The translations under genes and the position numbers were made by a program. A stretch of DNA of 64,000 nt from Chloroflexota bacterium (GTDB lineage Bacteria; Chloroflexota; Anaerolineae; Aggregatilineales; Phototrophicaceae), in the NCBI GenBank assembly GCA_028875245.1, contig JAPPEU010000035.1, forward strand, positions 126,023 through 190,022, written 5' to 3'. Below, in pieces: positions 34,001 through 42,819 of this stretch (position 1 is the stretch's first letter; each line of letters starts with the position of its first letter). The notes below the pieces were generated by a model. It did not search any database, was not told where the DNA came from, and worked only from the letters and a program-made list of their open reading frames with translations.

Positions 34001-35772
34001 CCTTTTTGAACGCGGCCGATTACATCGAAATCAAAATCGGCCAAGGCGCGAAGCCGGGTGAAGGCGGTCATCTGCCCGGTTATAAAGTCACGGAGCAGAT
34101 CGCGGCCGTGCGCAGCACAACGCCGGGCATCGGCTTAATCTCGCCCAGCAACAATCATGACCTCTATTCGATCGAAGATCTGGCCCAGCTGATAGATGAA
34201 CTCAAGACCGCCAATCCCCACGCCAAAGTCTCGGTCAAACTGCCAGTCGTCCCCGGCATCGGGATCATCGCTGTCGGCGTCGCCAAAGCAGGCGCCGATA
34301 TCATCACGATCACGGGTTATACCGGCGGCACGGGCGCCGCTCGCGCGCATGCCTTGCGTCACGTGGGCTTGCCGGCGGAAATTGGCGTCTGGCTGGCGCA
34401 CCGGCATTTGATCGAAAGCGGCTTGCGCGACGATGTCGAGCTTTGGGTTGATGGCGGCATGAAGAGCGGGCGCGATGTCATTAAGATGGTTTGCCTGGGC
34501 GCCAACCGCGTCGGCTTCGCCACCCTGGCGATGGTGGCCCTCGGCTGCACAATCTGCCGCGGCTGCCAGGATGGCACCTGCCATGTGGGCATCACCACGC
34601 ACGTCAAGACCAAAGAAGAAGCCGAAAAGCGGGACTTCAAAGCTTTCCGTCCCTTTGAAGAACGGGGATCGCCCCATAGCATCGTCACCATGTTTGACGC
34701 GCTGGCGGATGATATTCGCAAATGGGCGGGGCTGATGGGCGTCAGCAACTTGCAGGACATCGTCGGCCGGGCAGATCTGCTGCATCAGCGCTCACATCAC
34801 GACCGCATTGATCTCAGCCAACTGTTGAATCCAGTCCCGCGCGGGCAGAGGACGCAAGCGCAGCCGGGAGGCCGGCGCATCGCGCGTCCCCGCAACACCG
34901 TTAGCAAGCAGATTACCGATATCGTGACCGAATACGTGAGCAAAGGCGAATACGAGCTTACCTACGACGATGAGCAGGTGATGGCGATGGACCGCGCCTT
35001 GGGCACGCATCTCTCCGGCGCCATCAAACGCCAAGCCCTGCCGCAGGCGAATCGCATTCAAGCCGTCAACCTGTCCTTCAGCAACTCGGCGATACCGGGC
35101 AATGGATTGGCCGCCTTCATTGATGATCCGGTCAACGTCCTGGTGGAAGGCGGCGCGCAAGACGGCGTCGGCAAATGCGCCGCTGGCAGCAAAGTCTCGA
35201 TCTTGAAAGGCCTCAACCACAAAGGACGACGGGTCGATGGCTCGGTCGGCAAGAGCTTCGCTTATGGCGCGCAGGGCGGGCTGTTCATCGTCCAGGGCGA
35301 TGCCGATACGCGCGCTTGCATCCGCATGAGCGGCGCCGACGTCGTTTTTGGCGGTGAAATTAGCGCCCCGCTTAATGACAGCCTCGGCGGCTTGGGCGCG
35401 CGCGCGAACCTCAAAGGCTACGCCTTCGAGTACATGACATCGGGCCGCGCCGTCGTTTTGGGCGATCCCGGCCCGTGGATGTGCGCCGGTATGACCGGCG
35501 GCGTCGTCTATCAGCGTGTTCAGCCGGAGATGGGGCTCACCGTTGATGCGATTCGCCATCGACTTGCAGCCGGCTCGGTTGTTGAGATTCAACCACTCGA
35601 TGACGATGGGAGCCAAGATCTGCGTGAATTGTTGAACATCTACATACGCACACTCGAAGAAAATCATCAATCGCAGGCGGCTGAACCCCTGTATGCGCTG
35701 CTGAAGCGCCCGAGCGATCATTTCGTCAAGATCGCACCGCCGGTGGCGCGCAAGATCGTCAACGAGAGCTGA
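31069..35772 (+). CDS. gltB: Glutamate synthase large-subunit-like protein (GltB type)
   Basis: A 1567-residue protein with all GltB domains in one chain. The type-2 amidotransferase domain (about 27-430) has Cys27 in DACALICS as the expected nucleophile after a short propeptide, then GEGDGVGVLTDIP, MGHARYSTN and HNGEFNT. A linker (about 430-490) is rich in Pro, Gln and Ala. The central domain (about 490-790) contains NPSIDREREQAQF. The FMN domain (about 850-1230) has ISAMSFGSQGELAY, GEGGEIHELLG, GAKPGEGGHLPG and the Fe-S cysteines CTICRGCQDGTC (1160-1171). A GxGxG helix domain ends the protein. No gltD lies nearby, so electrons may come from ferredoxin or an unlinked partner. Confidence 0.88.
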   Translation: MFDLRDPSKDDPFADLHPIDRQHRDACALICSVRKGGQATHGNVKRTIEALTRMGHRTGYINGEGDGVGVLTDIPRQLWTKWLAEAGLRSSLATDRSFWVAHVMIPAHDRTRAQYIVDQICRQISEVGLHILVDRAGRVNSTVLGPNAETNEPVFWQIAGINGQVAAENLDRTLFELQVQLESELEVHFPSFSAHSVVYKVQGTIEILRRYYPELRDPNYASSITMGHARYSTNTNPIFERAQPFNLIEHNGEFNTISRFRLESEMLDIPMVENGSDSQDVDRTIYALCMRHGLDLIEAMEHIFPPFEHDLIQNAPEIHDMYAELRQSFGPFAQGPAAVVARLGNQAVFSVDALGLRPLWYGETEKEYFVTSERGVYALDSMSLSPKPMAPGEKIAMTVNTGQPIQVMDYPAIQQYVYSRYRDRQPYHPAAGSIWRSEAEAAASPPMVNYPIHPTANGGGQQQAQTAPVAVLERVAEVQKTATKLPWADSPIKVNAAVMSGFGWERYHVEIVKTLAESGKEQIGSLGWDGPLAAISNTRANLADFFKETIAVVTNPSIDREREQAQFSSQVLIGCRPEIAAGREEDATLIRLEIPFLLESIPEFDNIDCIRDIASKHGTMLIQDLAAVFEDKVAFFSMGCPVDTTVDQAVESLQNRVVEAVLNGAQCVILDDSAIAAGEELYIDPLLAVAAVDRALRLADFAPNLRRRVGLVIRTGALRDLHDLAICLSLGANAILPYAMYAVGLGTAPRGSKKPLITEQVEYSLGNTLTAIHAGLQKITSTIGCHELRGYGHSFSSIGLSRNIANLLGTPNYFGSTGRGLTWTSLTDDAQERAQEFRGEARARLKNPDRFYPKMWKKAEAVAHGELEFDEYTETLLNLEEKMPVSLRHILELQESQTPINAEEVDISIKGYDMPVLISAMSFGSQGELAYRSYAEAAHLLNIICMNGEGGEIHELLGKHPRNRGQQVASGRFGVNIAFLNAADYIEIKIGQGAKPGEGGHLPGYKVTEQIAAVRSTTPGIGLISPSNNHDLYSIEDLAQLIDELKTANPHAKVSVKLPVVPGIGIIAVGVAKAGADIITITGYTGGTGAARAHALRHVGLPAEIGVWLAHRHLIESGLRDDVELWVDGGMKSGRDVIKMVCLGANRVGFATLAMVALGCTICRGCQDGTCHVGITTHVKTKEEAEKRDFKAFRPFEERGSPHSIVTMFDALADDIRKWAGLMGVSNLQDIVGRADLLHQRSHHDRIDLSQLLNPVPRGQRTQAQPGGRRIARPRNTVSKQITDIVTEYVSKGEYELTYDDEQVMAMDRALGTHLSGAIKRQALPQANRIQAVNLSFSNSAIPGNGLAAFIDDPVNVLVEGGAQDGVGKCAAGSKVSILKGLNHKGRRVDGSVGKSFAYGAQGGLFIVQGDADTRACIRMSGADVVFGGEISAPLNDSLGGLGARANLKGYAFEYMTSGRAVVLGDPGPWMCAGMTGGVVYQRVQPEMGLTVDAIRHRLAAGSVVEIQPLDDDGSQDLRELLNIYIRTLEENHQSQAAEPLYALLKRPSDHFVKIAPPVARKIVNES

Positions 35773-35781
35773 AAGTAAAAC

Positions 35782-35804
35782 GCCGCTGGCTGCAAGCCGG
35801 CGGC
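35782..35804. terminator. Hairpin between convergent gltB-like and PucR genes
   Basis: GCCGCTGGCT and AGCCGGCGGC form a 10-bp stem with one G-T pair and a 3-nt loop. It lies between two convergent genes, but neither strand has a strong T run, so bidirectional termination is only likely. Confidence 0.5.
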
Positions 35805-35832
35805 TCTTCAATTGGCGGCGCTGGGCGCAACG

Positions 35833-37488
35833 CTACAGTATTGCCCCCTCGCCGGGTATGGTCGCCAGTACGCGCTGCGTCTTCAAGGCCAAATGCAAGA
35901 TTAGCCGGTTGTCCGAATCGTCCAGATCAAGTTTGGTCAACTCCGCGATACGCTCCAAACGATACACCAGGGTGTTGCGGTGCACATCCAGTTCCTGCGC
36001 CGCCTTCGCCAGATTGCCGTTCGCGGCGAAGAAACCGCTCAAGGTGCGGACGAGATCGCTCTGCTTGCGGCTGTCGTGCTCAATCAAGGGCCCGAGCGCA
36101 TCCTGACTGAAGCGCTGCAAATTGTCCAGGTTGCGCTCCTTCAACGCCAGCAGAAGCTGATACAGCTTGAGATCGCCGTAGTACGTCGTGCTGTCATGAT
36201 CGCTCAATTCCTGCGCGATGCCGACCGCGTCCTTGGCCTCTCGATACGCGTCGCGCAACTTGGAAAGCCCGCAGGCTGGTCGGCTGATGCCGGCCGACGC
36301 ACCCCCACCCGACATGCGGACAGCCAACTGCGCCCGAATTGCCTCAATCGACGCGCGCGCCCGCGTCAAAGCTGCCGTATCTTCTTCGTCGAAGGGATAC
36401 AAAGCGACGATGGCGTCCACGTATTGCCCGACCGCGCCACTGACAGCCCGCCGCGACATATCGTCACGAACCAGCGAGAGCATCGACTCCAGCGGCGCCG
36501 ATTGTCCTGAGCCCGCCAAAGCCCGGTAAACCGCCACCAGGAATTGAGCGCCCGGTTGGAAACCCGAGCGCTGCGCGCGTGTGCGCAAGAGATCGTCATC
36601 GGCCGGCGTGCCGCTCAGCCACATTTGAATCCAGTCGCCGCGCGTCTGCTCAACGGCCGTGGCAATCGCGCGGTTTTTCGCCATCTCAATCGCGCAAACA
36701 TCGGCGCCATAGGTCAGTACGAGACGGTCAAACTCGGTCAGGCTGTTGGCGCTGTCGATGACCGACAGATAGCCAGCGACCCGCTTTTCCACTTGCAGCG
36801 CCGTTGTATGACCCAGCGGGCTGGCGCTGATCATGCCCAACATGGACGGCGCCTCATGCACAAGCCACTGCTGAAACTCCTCATGCCGCGCCGGCGCCAC
36901 CCCCGCCCGGCCATTCATGCCGCGGCGGCCAAGATAAGGCCGTATCTGCGCGATCAGCGTGCCCGCCTCATCATGAATCGAAATCGGCTTGCCGGTGGAG
37001 CGAGACATAACCTGCAGCAGACTGCTCAAATCTCGATTTTCGGCTGCGAGCCGCGTCAATTGTCGCTGAATCTCAATCGCGCGTTCGGTCAATCGCGCGG
37101 AATGATTGAGAATCAGTGCGTTCACCGCCCGCTCCACCGTGGTCAGGCTGCTGTCTTCCGGCACAGACAGAAGCGCGACGCCAGTCTCATTTGCCGCCTC
37201 GACCGCATCCTGCCCCACCGAACCGGTCGACAGGACAGCATTCACGCCAAAGCCTGCCAACTGACGCAATACGCTTGACAAGGTCAGGCGACTGTCAAAA
37301 CTGCGCAGCACATCCATCGACACGAGTGCCAGCTCGCCGCCATATAAATCGGGAAAGACCGGTGGCTGCGCCCTGATCGTCACCGACCAATTCACTTCGG
37401 TATCGGGGTCGCCGGCGACGATGCTGGCGCCCAATGGCAAAGAGTAACGAAGCAATGATTGCAGTGAAGCCGCGTTCTTATCAGACAT
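35833..37488 (-). CDS. PucR-family transcriptional regulator (second copy)
   Basis: A 551-residue regulator with the same layout as the one at 29.1 kb: N-terminal PucR-like sensing domain (GVNAVLSTGSVG, GVALLSVPED), a central GGDEF-like part, and a C-terminal HTH (LSGFFAANGNLAKAAQELDV, HRNTLVYRLERI). The two are clearly related but diverged. It converges on the GltB-like gene, so the enzyme gene lies between two PucR genes. Confidence 0.9.
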   Translation of the reverse strand: MSDKNAASLQSLLRYSLPLGASIVAGDPDTEVNWSVTIRAQPPVFPDLYGGELALVSMDVLRSFDSRLTLSSVLRQLAGFGVNAVLSTGSVGQDAVEAANETGVALLSVPEDSSLTTVERAVNALILNHSARLTERAIEIQRQLTRLAAENRDLSSLLQVMSRSTGKPISIHDEAGTLIAQIRPYLGRRGMNGRAGVAPARHEEFQQWLVHEAPSMLGMISASPLGHTTALQVEKRVAGYLSVIDSANSLTEFDRLVLTYGADVCAIEMAKNRAIATAVEQTRGDWIQMWLSGTPADDDLLRTRAQRSGFQPGAQFLVAVYRALAGSGQSAPLESMLSLVRDDMSRRAVSGAVGQYVDAIVALYPFDEEDTAALTRARASIEAIRAQLAVRMSGGGASAGISRPACGLSKLRDAYREAKDAVGIAQELSDHDSTTYYGDLKLYQLLLALKERNLDNLQRFSQDALGPLIEHDSRKQSDLVRTLSGFFAANGNLAKAAQELDVHRNTLVYRLERIAELTKLDLDDSDNRLILHLALKTQRVLATIPGEGAIL

Positions 37489-37609
37489 AACCAGTTTCCA
37501 AATCGTGTTATTGACTCACAATGATGCGTACAAGCGCGCAATTGCCAAATTAAACAAGAAGCTGCCTAAGCTTTGTATACTATCACCAACTATAGCAGAA
37601 GTTCGCCGC

Positions 37610-37647
37610 AAAAAAACAGGGCGAATCCCACCAGGTCATTCGCCCTG
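37610..37647 (-). terminator. Intrinsic terminator between ileS and PucR
   Basis: On the minus strand CAGGGCGAAT and ATTCGCCCTG form a perfect 10-bp stem with an 11-nt loop, followed by TTTTTTT. It lies just after the ileS stop. Confidence 0.93.
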
Positions 37648-37674
37648 CTCTCTTGCTTGGTATATTTTCACAAG

Positions 37675-40600
37675 TTATTGCCGGCGCCTTAGTCCTATGG
37701 TCAAAGACTCCTCCCGCAGCTGGAGGGTTTCTTGTACATAATCCTGAGAGATTTCGCCGGGCTCAAGGCTGTCCGCCAATGTCTCGGCGCTGATGTAGCC
37801 GCTGTACAGCAGCATCACGGCGTCGATCCTGTCCGAGGCGTCGGCATACAGGATCTCAATGCGATCATCCAGCGCGAAGTCCGCCTGCTTGCGCAGATTC
37901 TGAATCCGGCGGATGAGTTCGCGCGCCAGCCCTTCGGCTAGCAGGTCGGATGTCAAGCGCGTGTTCAGCGCCACAACATAACCGCCGTCTTCAATCGCCC
38001 CTTCCGGCGCTTGCACGCTGACCTTGACCTCACATTCTTCGTTTAGAATCTCGAACCTGGACCCATCCAATTCGAGCGTGATGTCTTCGCCCGCCAGCAG
38101 TTTCTCCGCAAACGGGCGGACGAATGCTTGATCGCCATCGCGCAGGGCGGCTTGTATCGCTTTGAAGTCCGACCCGAATTTGCGGCCCAGGAATCGCGGC
38201 AATGGATTGAGACGGTACACCCTCGTTGACGCGAAGGCGCTGGCTTCGTCCGCGCCCATGACACTCAAAGACTTTATGTTGAGCTCGCTCTTGATCAAAT
38301 CGGCATAGCGCTCGAGCGCGGGCGCCTCCGACGCATCGCGCAGCGCGAACTGCGCATCCGCCAACGGTTGACGCACGCCAATTTGAGAGGCGTTTCGCGC
38401 GGACAGACCCAGGCGGACGAGCCGCTGCACAAGCGCCATATCGCCGATCAGGCCCTCGTTGACCAACGTATCATCGGCGGCGGGCCAGCGCGACAGATGG
38501 ACGCTGTCGGCCTCCGCGCCATTCTGTTCAGCAACCAGATTCCGGTACATCTCTTCGCTGAGGAATGGCATCGTCGGCGCCAGCAGTTTTGCCAGCGCGG
38601 TCAAGGCCTCATACAGCGTGGCATAGGCGGACAGCTTGTCCCTGTCTACTTCGCTCTTCCAGAAGCGATCGCGACTGAGACGCACGTACCAGTTGCTCAA
38701 GCGTTCGACGAATTCTTCGATCGGGCGCGTCGCGTTGACCGCGTCATAAGCTTCAAAGGCATTGGTCACCGTCATGATTAAGGTGTGCAGCTCGGCCAGA
38801 AGCCACTGATCAAGCGGTTCGCGCTCGCTTGGGTCCGGCGCTGCCTGAGAAGGCGTCCAACCGTCGATGTTGGCGTAGGTGACAAAAAAGCTGTACGTAT
38901 TCCACAAAGTGGACCAGAACTTCTTGATCACATCGTTGACGAGGTTTATCGAGAAGCGTCGCGGCTCGCCCGGCGGCCCCGATGTGTACATGTACCAGCG
39001 AAAGGCATCGGCGCCCGCCTGCTCCAAAACCATCCAGGGGTCGACTGCGTTGCCCAGGCTCTTGGACATTTTCCGGCCCTTCTCGTCGAGGATGTGCCCA
39101 AGGCAAATCACATTCTTGAAGGAGACCGTCTCGAAAAGCATCGCCGCGATTGCGTGCAGACTGTAGAACCAGCCACGCGTCTGATCGACCGCTTCGCAGA
39201 TGTAATCGGCGGGATGCTGCTCTTCCAGGATGTCGCGGTTAGACTTCGGATATGACCACTGGGCCACCTGCATGGCGCCGCTGTCAAACCAGACGTCGAT
39301 CACTTCCGGCACGCGGCGCATGGTGCCGCCGTCGCCATTCGGGTTCTCGAACGTGATGTCATCCACATAGGGTCGATGCAGATCAAGGTCGCCGAGATCG
39401 CGGCCGGCCAGCTCGCTCAACTCATCGACGCCCCCGACGCAGATCATCTCGCCAGTTTGCTCGTCAACCCATACAGGCAGCGGCGTGCCCCAATATCGTT
39501 CCCGCCCCAGCGACCATTCCTTGAGATCATCCAGCCAATTGCCAAAGCGACCATCGCGGACATGATCCGGCACCCAGTTCACGGTCTTGTTGAGCTCGAT
39601 CATCTTCTGCTTGTATTTGAGCGTGTCGATGAACCAGGTCTCGCGGGCGAAATACATCAATGGCGAGCCGTCGCGCCAATTATGCGGGTAAGCATGCTCA
39701 TAAGTTTCCTGCCGATACATCAAGCCGCGCTCGGACAAATCGCTGATGATATGCCGGTCGGCATCCTTGAACCACATGCCGCGGAAGGTCGAAACGGCAT
39801 CGACGAAACAGCCCGTCTCATCGACCGTGATCAAGACGGGCAAATCATGCTTGCGCCCCGTCGCCAAATCATCAACGCCATAAGCGGGCGCCGTGTGCAC
39901 GATGCCGGTGCCATCGCCCGTGCTAACATAATCGGCCGCCACGACATAGGCGTAGTCTTGCTCCACGGGCAAGAATGTATACAAAGGCTTGTAACGCCAG
40001 CCCACAAGCTCGCTGCCCTTCATGCGCTTGACGATCTTGTAGCCGTCGCCGAGCACATTCTCCACCAAGGCCTCTGCCAGGATCAATTGCTCAAGGCCCT
40101 CGCCGTCAGTGGCGGGCCCTTCCACCTGCACATAGTCTACGTCTTCGCCGACCGCCAGCGCGGCGTTTGCCGGCAGCGTCCAGGGCGTCGTCGTCCAGGC
40201 CAGCAGATAGACGCCCGGCCTGTCGCGCACCGGGAAGCGCACATAGATGCTTGGGTCAACGATGGTCTTGTAACCCTGCGCCACCTCGTGGCTGCTCAGG
40301 GGCGTGCCGGAAGACGGGCTGTAAGGCACGACCTTGTAGCCGCGGTAGAGCAAGCCCTTGTCCCAGAATTGCTTGAGTATCCACCAGACGCTCTCGATGT
40401 ATTCATTGGAGAAGGTGACATAGGCGTCGTCGAGATTGACCCAGAAGGCAGTGCGCTCGGTCAGCTTCTCCCATTCGTTGATGTGCAGAAAGACGTTCGC
40501 GCGGCACTTGGCGTTGAACTCGGCAACGCCATATTCTTCGATTTGCCCCTTGTTGTCGAAGCCGAGTTCCTTTTCCACCTCGATTTCAACCGGCAGCCCA

Positions 40601-40872
40601 TGCGTATCCCAGCCGCCCCGGCGAAGGCAATAATATCCTTGCATCACTTTGTAACGCGGGAACATGTCCTTGAAGGCGCGCGACAGCACATGGTGGCTGC
40701 CGGGCTTGCCATTCGCGGTCGGCGGGCCCTCGTAGAATACATAGCGCGGCGCGTCATCGCGCCCCTCGGTGCTGCGCTCAAAGACGCGATTGAAGCGCCA
40801 AAAGTCGAGCTGCTGCTGCTCGAGTTTGTTGATGACATCGCTGTTGACCTGCGAGTTTACTGCTCTAAACAT
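37675..40872 (-). CDS. ileS: Isoleucyl-tRNA synthetase, long eukaryote-like (type 2) form
   Basis: A 1065-residue class I synthetase. The HIGH-type motif reads GPPTANGKPGSHHVL (about residue 50), the KMSKS loop is DEKGRKMSKSLGN (about 605), the long CP1 editing insert lies between, and the anticodon-binding domain follows. The GSHHVL variant and the C-terminus without a zinc-finger Cys cluster fit the type-2 (IleS2) group, in which mupirocin resistance is common (inference). The ATG at 40872 (MFRAVNS) fits the family start. Earlier in-frame ATGs exist but have poor SDs. The mRNA leader is long and structured. Confidence 0.95.
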   Translation of the reverse strand: MFRAVNSQVNSDVINKLEQQQLDFWRFNRVFERSTEGRDDAPRYVFYEGPPTANGKPGSHHVLSRAFKDMFPRYKVMQGYYCLRRGGWDTHGLPVEIEVEKELGFDNKGQIEEYGVAEFNAKCRANVFLHINEWEKLTERTAFWVNLDDAYVTFSNEYIESVWWILKQFWDKGLLYRGYKVVPYSPSSGTPLSSHEVAQGYKTIVDPSIYVRFPVRDRPGVYLLAWTTTPWTLPANAALAVGEDVDYVQVEGPATDGEGLEQLILAEALVENVLGDGYKIVKRMKGSELVGWRYKPLYTFLPVEQDYAYVVAADYVSTGDGTGIVHTAPAYGVDDLATGRKHDLPVLITVDETGCFVDAVSTFRGMWFKDADRHIISDLSERGLMYRQETYEHAYPHNWRDGSPLMYFARETWFIDTLKYKQKMIELNKTVNWVPDHVRDGRFGNWLDDLKEWSLGRERYWGTPLPVWVDEQTGEMICVGGVDELSELAGRDLGDLDLHRPYVDDITFENPNGDGGTMRRVPEVIDVWFDSGAMQVAQWSYPKSNRDILEEQHPADYICEAVDQTRGWFYSLHAIAAMLFETVSFKNVICLGHILDEKGRKMSKSLGNAVDPWMVLEQAGADAFRWYMYTSGPPGEPRRFSINLVNDVIKKFWSTLWNTYSFFVTYANIDGWTPSQAAPDPSEREPLDQWLLAELHTLIMTVTNAFEAYDAVNATRPIEEFVERLSNWYVRLSRDRFWKSEVDRDKLSAYATLYEALTALAKLLAPTMPFLSEEMYRNLVAEQNGAEADSVHLSRWPAADDTLVNEGLIGDMALVQRLVRLGLSARNASQIGVRQPLADAQFALRDASEAPALERYADLIKSELNIKSLSVMGADEASAFASTRVYRLNPLPRFLGRKFGSDFKAIQAALRDGDQAFVRPFAEKLLAGEDITLELDGSRFEILNEECEVKVSVQAPEGAIEDGGYVVALNTRLTSDLLAEGLARELIRRIQNLRKQADFALDDRIEILYADASDRIDAVMLLYSGYISAETLADSLEPGEISQDYVQETLQLREESLTIGLRRRQ

Positions 40873-40961
40873 GATTGTCACTTGCTCCATTGGATTGACG
40901 CGAAATCTGCCTTGCCTCATCTGGCCCGAAGACCTGGAACCCGTATCAAGCAGCAATGACC

Positions 40962-40994
40962 CGCGGTGTGTACACATTTGCATGTGACACCGCG
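40962..40994 (-). promoter_or_regulatory. Stable hairpin in the ileS 5' leader
   Basis: On the minus strand CGCGGTGT and ACACCGCG (40994-40987 and 40969-40962) pair perfectly, with a nested CACAT/ATGTG stem. AAGGAGG lies 5' of it. The sequence TGTACACACCGCGG recalls a T-box motif, but the essential TGGNACC is missing. Function unknown. Confidence 0.5.
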
Positions 40995-41112
40995 CAAGCG
41001 CCTCCTTGTTTGGCAGCATCCCAATGGGGAGCGCGCATTCGCAGGAATTATGACGTATATCGGAGCTTGGTGAAAGGGTTAAGTCACTGCCAGCGATCTA
41101 AACTTATATCGC

Positions 41113-41922
41113 TCAGCCCGCCCGCTCTAACTCAGCGTCAAGCTGGCGGACAACCGCCGACAAATGACGGCCGTAAGGCGTCTCAGCATACTTGGCGGCT
41201 TCGTCCCGCCAGTGTTTCAAATTCTCGTCAATCAGCTGCTTGTCGGGCGGCGCGCCCACTTTCAAAGCATGCAAGTAATATTGGAGAAGCAGCATTTGGG
41301 CCGGGTCATCGGCCAGCGCAGCGCGCGCTTCCATCAAGTTAGTCAGCGCTGCATCGCTATCGCCGGCCAAGAAGCGCGCCTGACCCAAATCGAATTCGAC
41401 GATGTCGGGCGCGCCCGCGGCGATAGCGCGGCGAAAATAATGGCTCGCGGCGCTGTAATCGCCTTGCGCAAGATGGAGCTTCCCGACGCTGTACAGGGCT
41501 AAACTGTGCGCCGGCTTAATTTCCAACGCCCGGCTCAATGCCGACTGGCACAGTGTAAATTGACCCAAATGGCGATAAGTGTTGCCGAGAAGCACCAGCG
41601 CGTCGACCGAGGCGCGCCCGCGCTCGGGCATGGACTCAAGCAGCGCGCGCGCCGCCTGATATTCCTCCGCGATGAAGTGCTGCTGCGCCTCATGATAAGG
41701 CGAGGCGTCGCGCCGATTGCCCCAGAGGAAGAGGAGTTGAATGCTGACCAGCAGGCCAAAGGCGCCGATGCGGGCCGGAAACTGTATCGCGCTCGGGCCA
41801 AAGAAGCCCACCGCCAGCAGCAGCAGCAAGAGCAATATGGCGATTGCCAGAGCAAGTTTGGCCGATGCGTCCCATTCTGGCAGTCGCCGCGTCAGATCGC
41901 GGACGATATGCCGGAACATCAT
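41113..41922 (-). CDS. TPR membrane protein C
   Basis: About 269 residues: two hydrophobic segments near the N-terminus (LALAIAILLLLLLLAVGFF and FGLLVSIQLLFLW), then TPR repeats (SVDALVLLGNTYRHLGQFTL, AHSLALYSVGKLHLAQGDYS, IVEFDLGQARFLAGDSDAAL). It probably organises protein complexes at the membrane. The ATG at 41922 overlaps the stop of the preceding TPR gene (ATGA). Confidence 0.8.
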   Translation of the reverse strand: MMFRHIVRDLTRRLPEWDASAKLALAIAILLLLLLLAVGFFGPSAIQFPARIGAFGLLVSIQLLFLWGNRRDASPYHEAQQHFIAEEYQAARALLESMPERGRASVDALVLLGNTYRHLGQFTLCQSALSRALEIKPAHSLALYSVGKLHLAQGDYSAASHYFRRAIAAGAPDIVEFDLGQARFLAGDSDAALTNLMEARAALADDPAQMLLLQYYLHALKVGAPPDKQLIDENLKHWRDEAAKYAETPYGRHLSAVVRQLDAELERAG

Positions 41923-42806
41923 CCGCCATGCTTCCTTTTGCCCTCGGTCTCGTCGATCGCCTCCTCGATCTTCTCTATCTCGTAATGGAGGAGGCTGCCA
42001 TAGGCAGTGCCTTCCAAGGCGCGCAGCGTCGATTTCCAAGCCTGCAGTCCATGTTGGGTCGCGACCATTCGCTCAGTCGCGCGCTCGGCGTTGTCCCGCT
42101 CGCCCACTTTCAAATAATGGCGTGACAAATAGTAGTTCACCCGCACGGCGTACATTGAAGGCATTGAGTAGAGCGCCGCATGCTTGAAGGATTCCATCGC
42201 CGAATCATGCTCGCCCGCCAGCTGCTGCACGAAGCCCAATTCCGCCCAAATGATCGGCTGCGCCGGCGAGAGCTGCGCGGCGGTCTGCAGCGCGATGGCC
42301 GCCTCGCCATAACTCGCCTGCATGCGGTAGCCGTTCGCCAAGGTCATATAAGCGCCAGCATCCCGCGGAAACATTCGCACCGCCTGGTCGGCCGTCTCCT
42401 GCGCTTTTGCCAATTGACCGTTGTAGGCATAGGCGCTGGTCAGCAACATCAGCAGATCCGGCGTGATCTTGCCGCCGGCGAGCACCCGTTCCAACAGTTG
42501 AATCGCTTCCGGGAATTTGAACTTCTGCATTAAGCGGTAGGCTTCGCCATAACCGGCGCCATATTGGCGGGACTGGCGCGCCAGCAAAACACCGACCAAA
42601 AGGAAGCCGAGCAGAATCATGCTGGCCGATAAGCAGAGCCCGGCCAGGGACATCTGCGCCACCGGCGAAATGTAAGGATCAAGCGGCTCGGTGATGCCAT
42701 CGGCCAATTCGATAAGCACGCCGAGCACGAAGACGATGAAACCCAATGCCGCCAATGCGACAGAGGTGAAAACCGCCGCCCAGCCGAGCAGCCGGCGGAA
42801 AGACAT
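41919..42806 (-). CDS. TPR membrane protein B
   Basis: About 295 residues. Two TM helices (VALAALGFIVFVLGVLI and SLAGLCLSASMILLGFLLVG) come first, then several TPR units: KFPEAIQLLERVLAGGK, LLTSAYAYNGQLAKAQE, MTLANGYRMQASYGEA and AELGFVQQLAGEHDSAMES. GGAGG lies about 6 nt before the ATG at 42806. Middle gene of three related TPR genes. Confidence 0.83.
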   Translation of the reverse strand: MSFRRLLGWAAVFTSVALAALGFIVFVLGVLIELADGITEPLDPYISPVAQMSLAGLCLSASMILLGFLLVGVLLARQSRQYGAGYGEAYRLMQKFKFPEAIQLLERVLAGGKITPDLLMLLTSAYAYNGQLAKAQETADQAVRMFPRDAGAYMTLANGYRMQASYGEAAIALQTAAQLSPAQPIIWAELGFVQQLAGEHDSAMESFKHAALYSMPSMYAVRVNYYLSRHYLKVGERDNAERATERMVATQHGLQAWKSTLRALEGTAYGSLLHYEIEKIEEAIDETEGKRKHGG

Positions 42807-42819
42807 GTCAGCCCTCCAA

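Noticed and set aside
40873..41112. T-box riboswitch before ileS
   Set aside because: The element TGTACACACCGCGG resembles the T-box sequence, but the invariant TGGNACC that pairs with the tRNA acceptor end is missing and no specifier loop with AGTA could be drawn.
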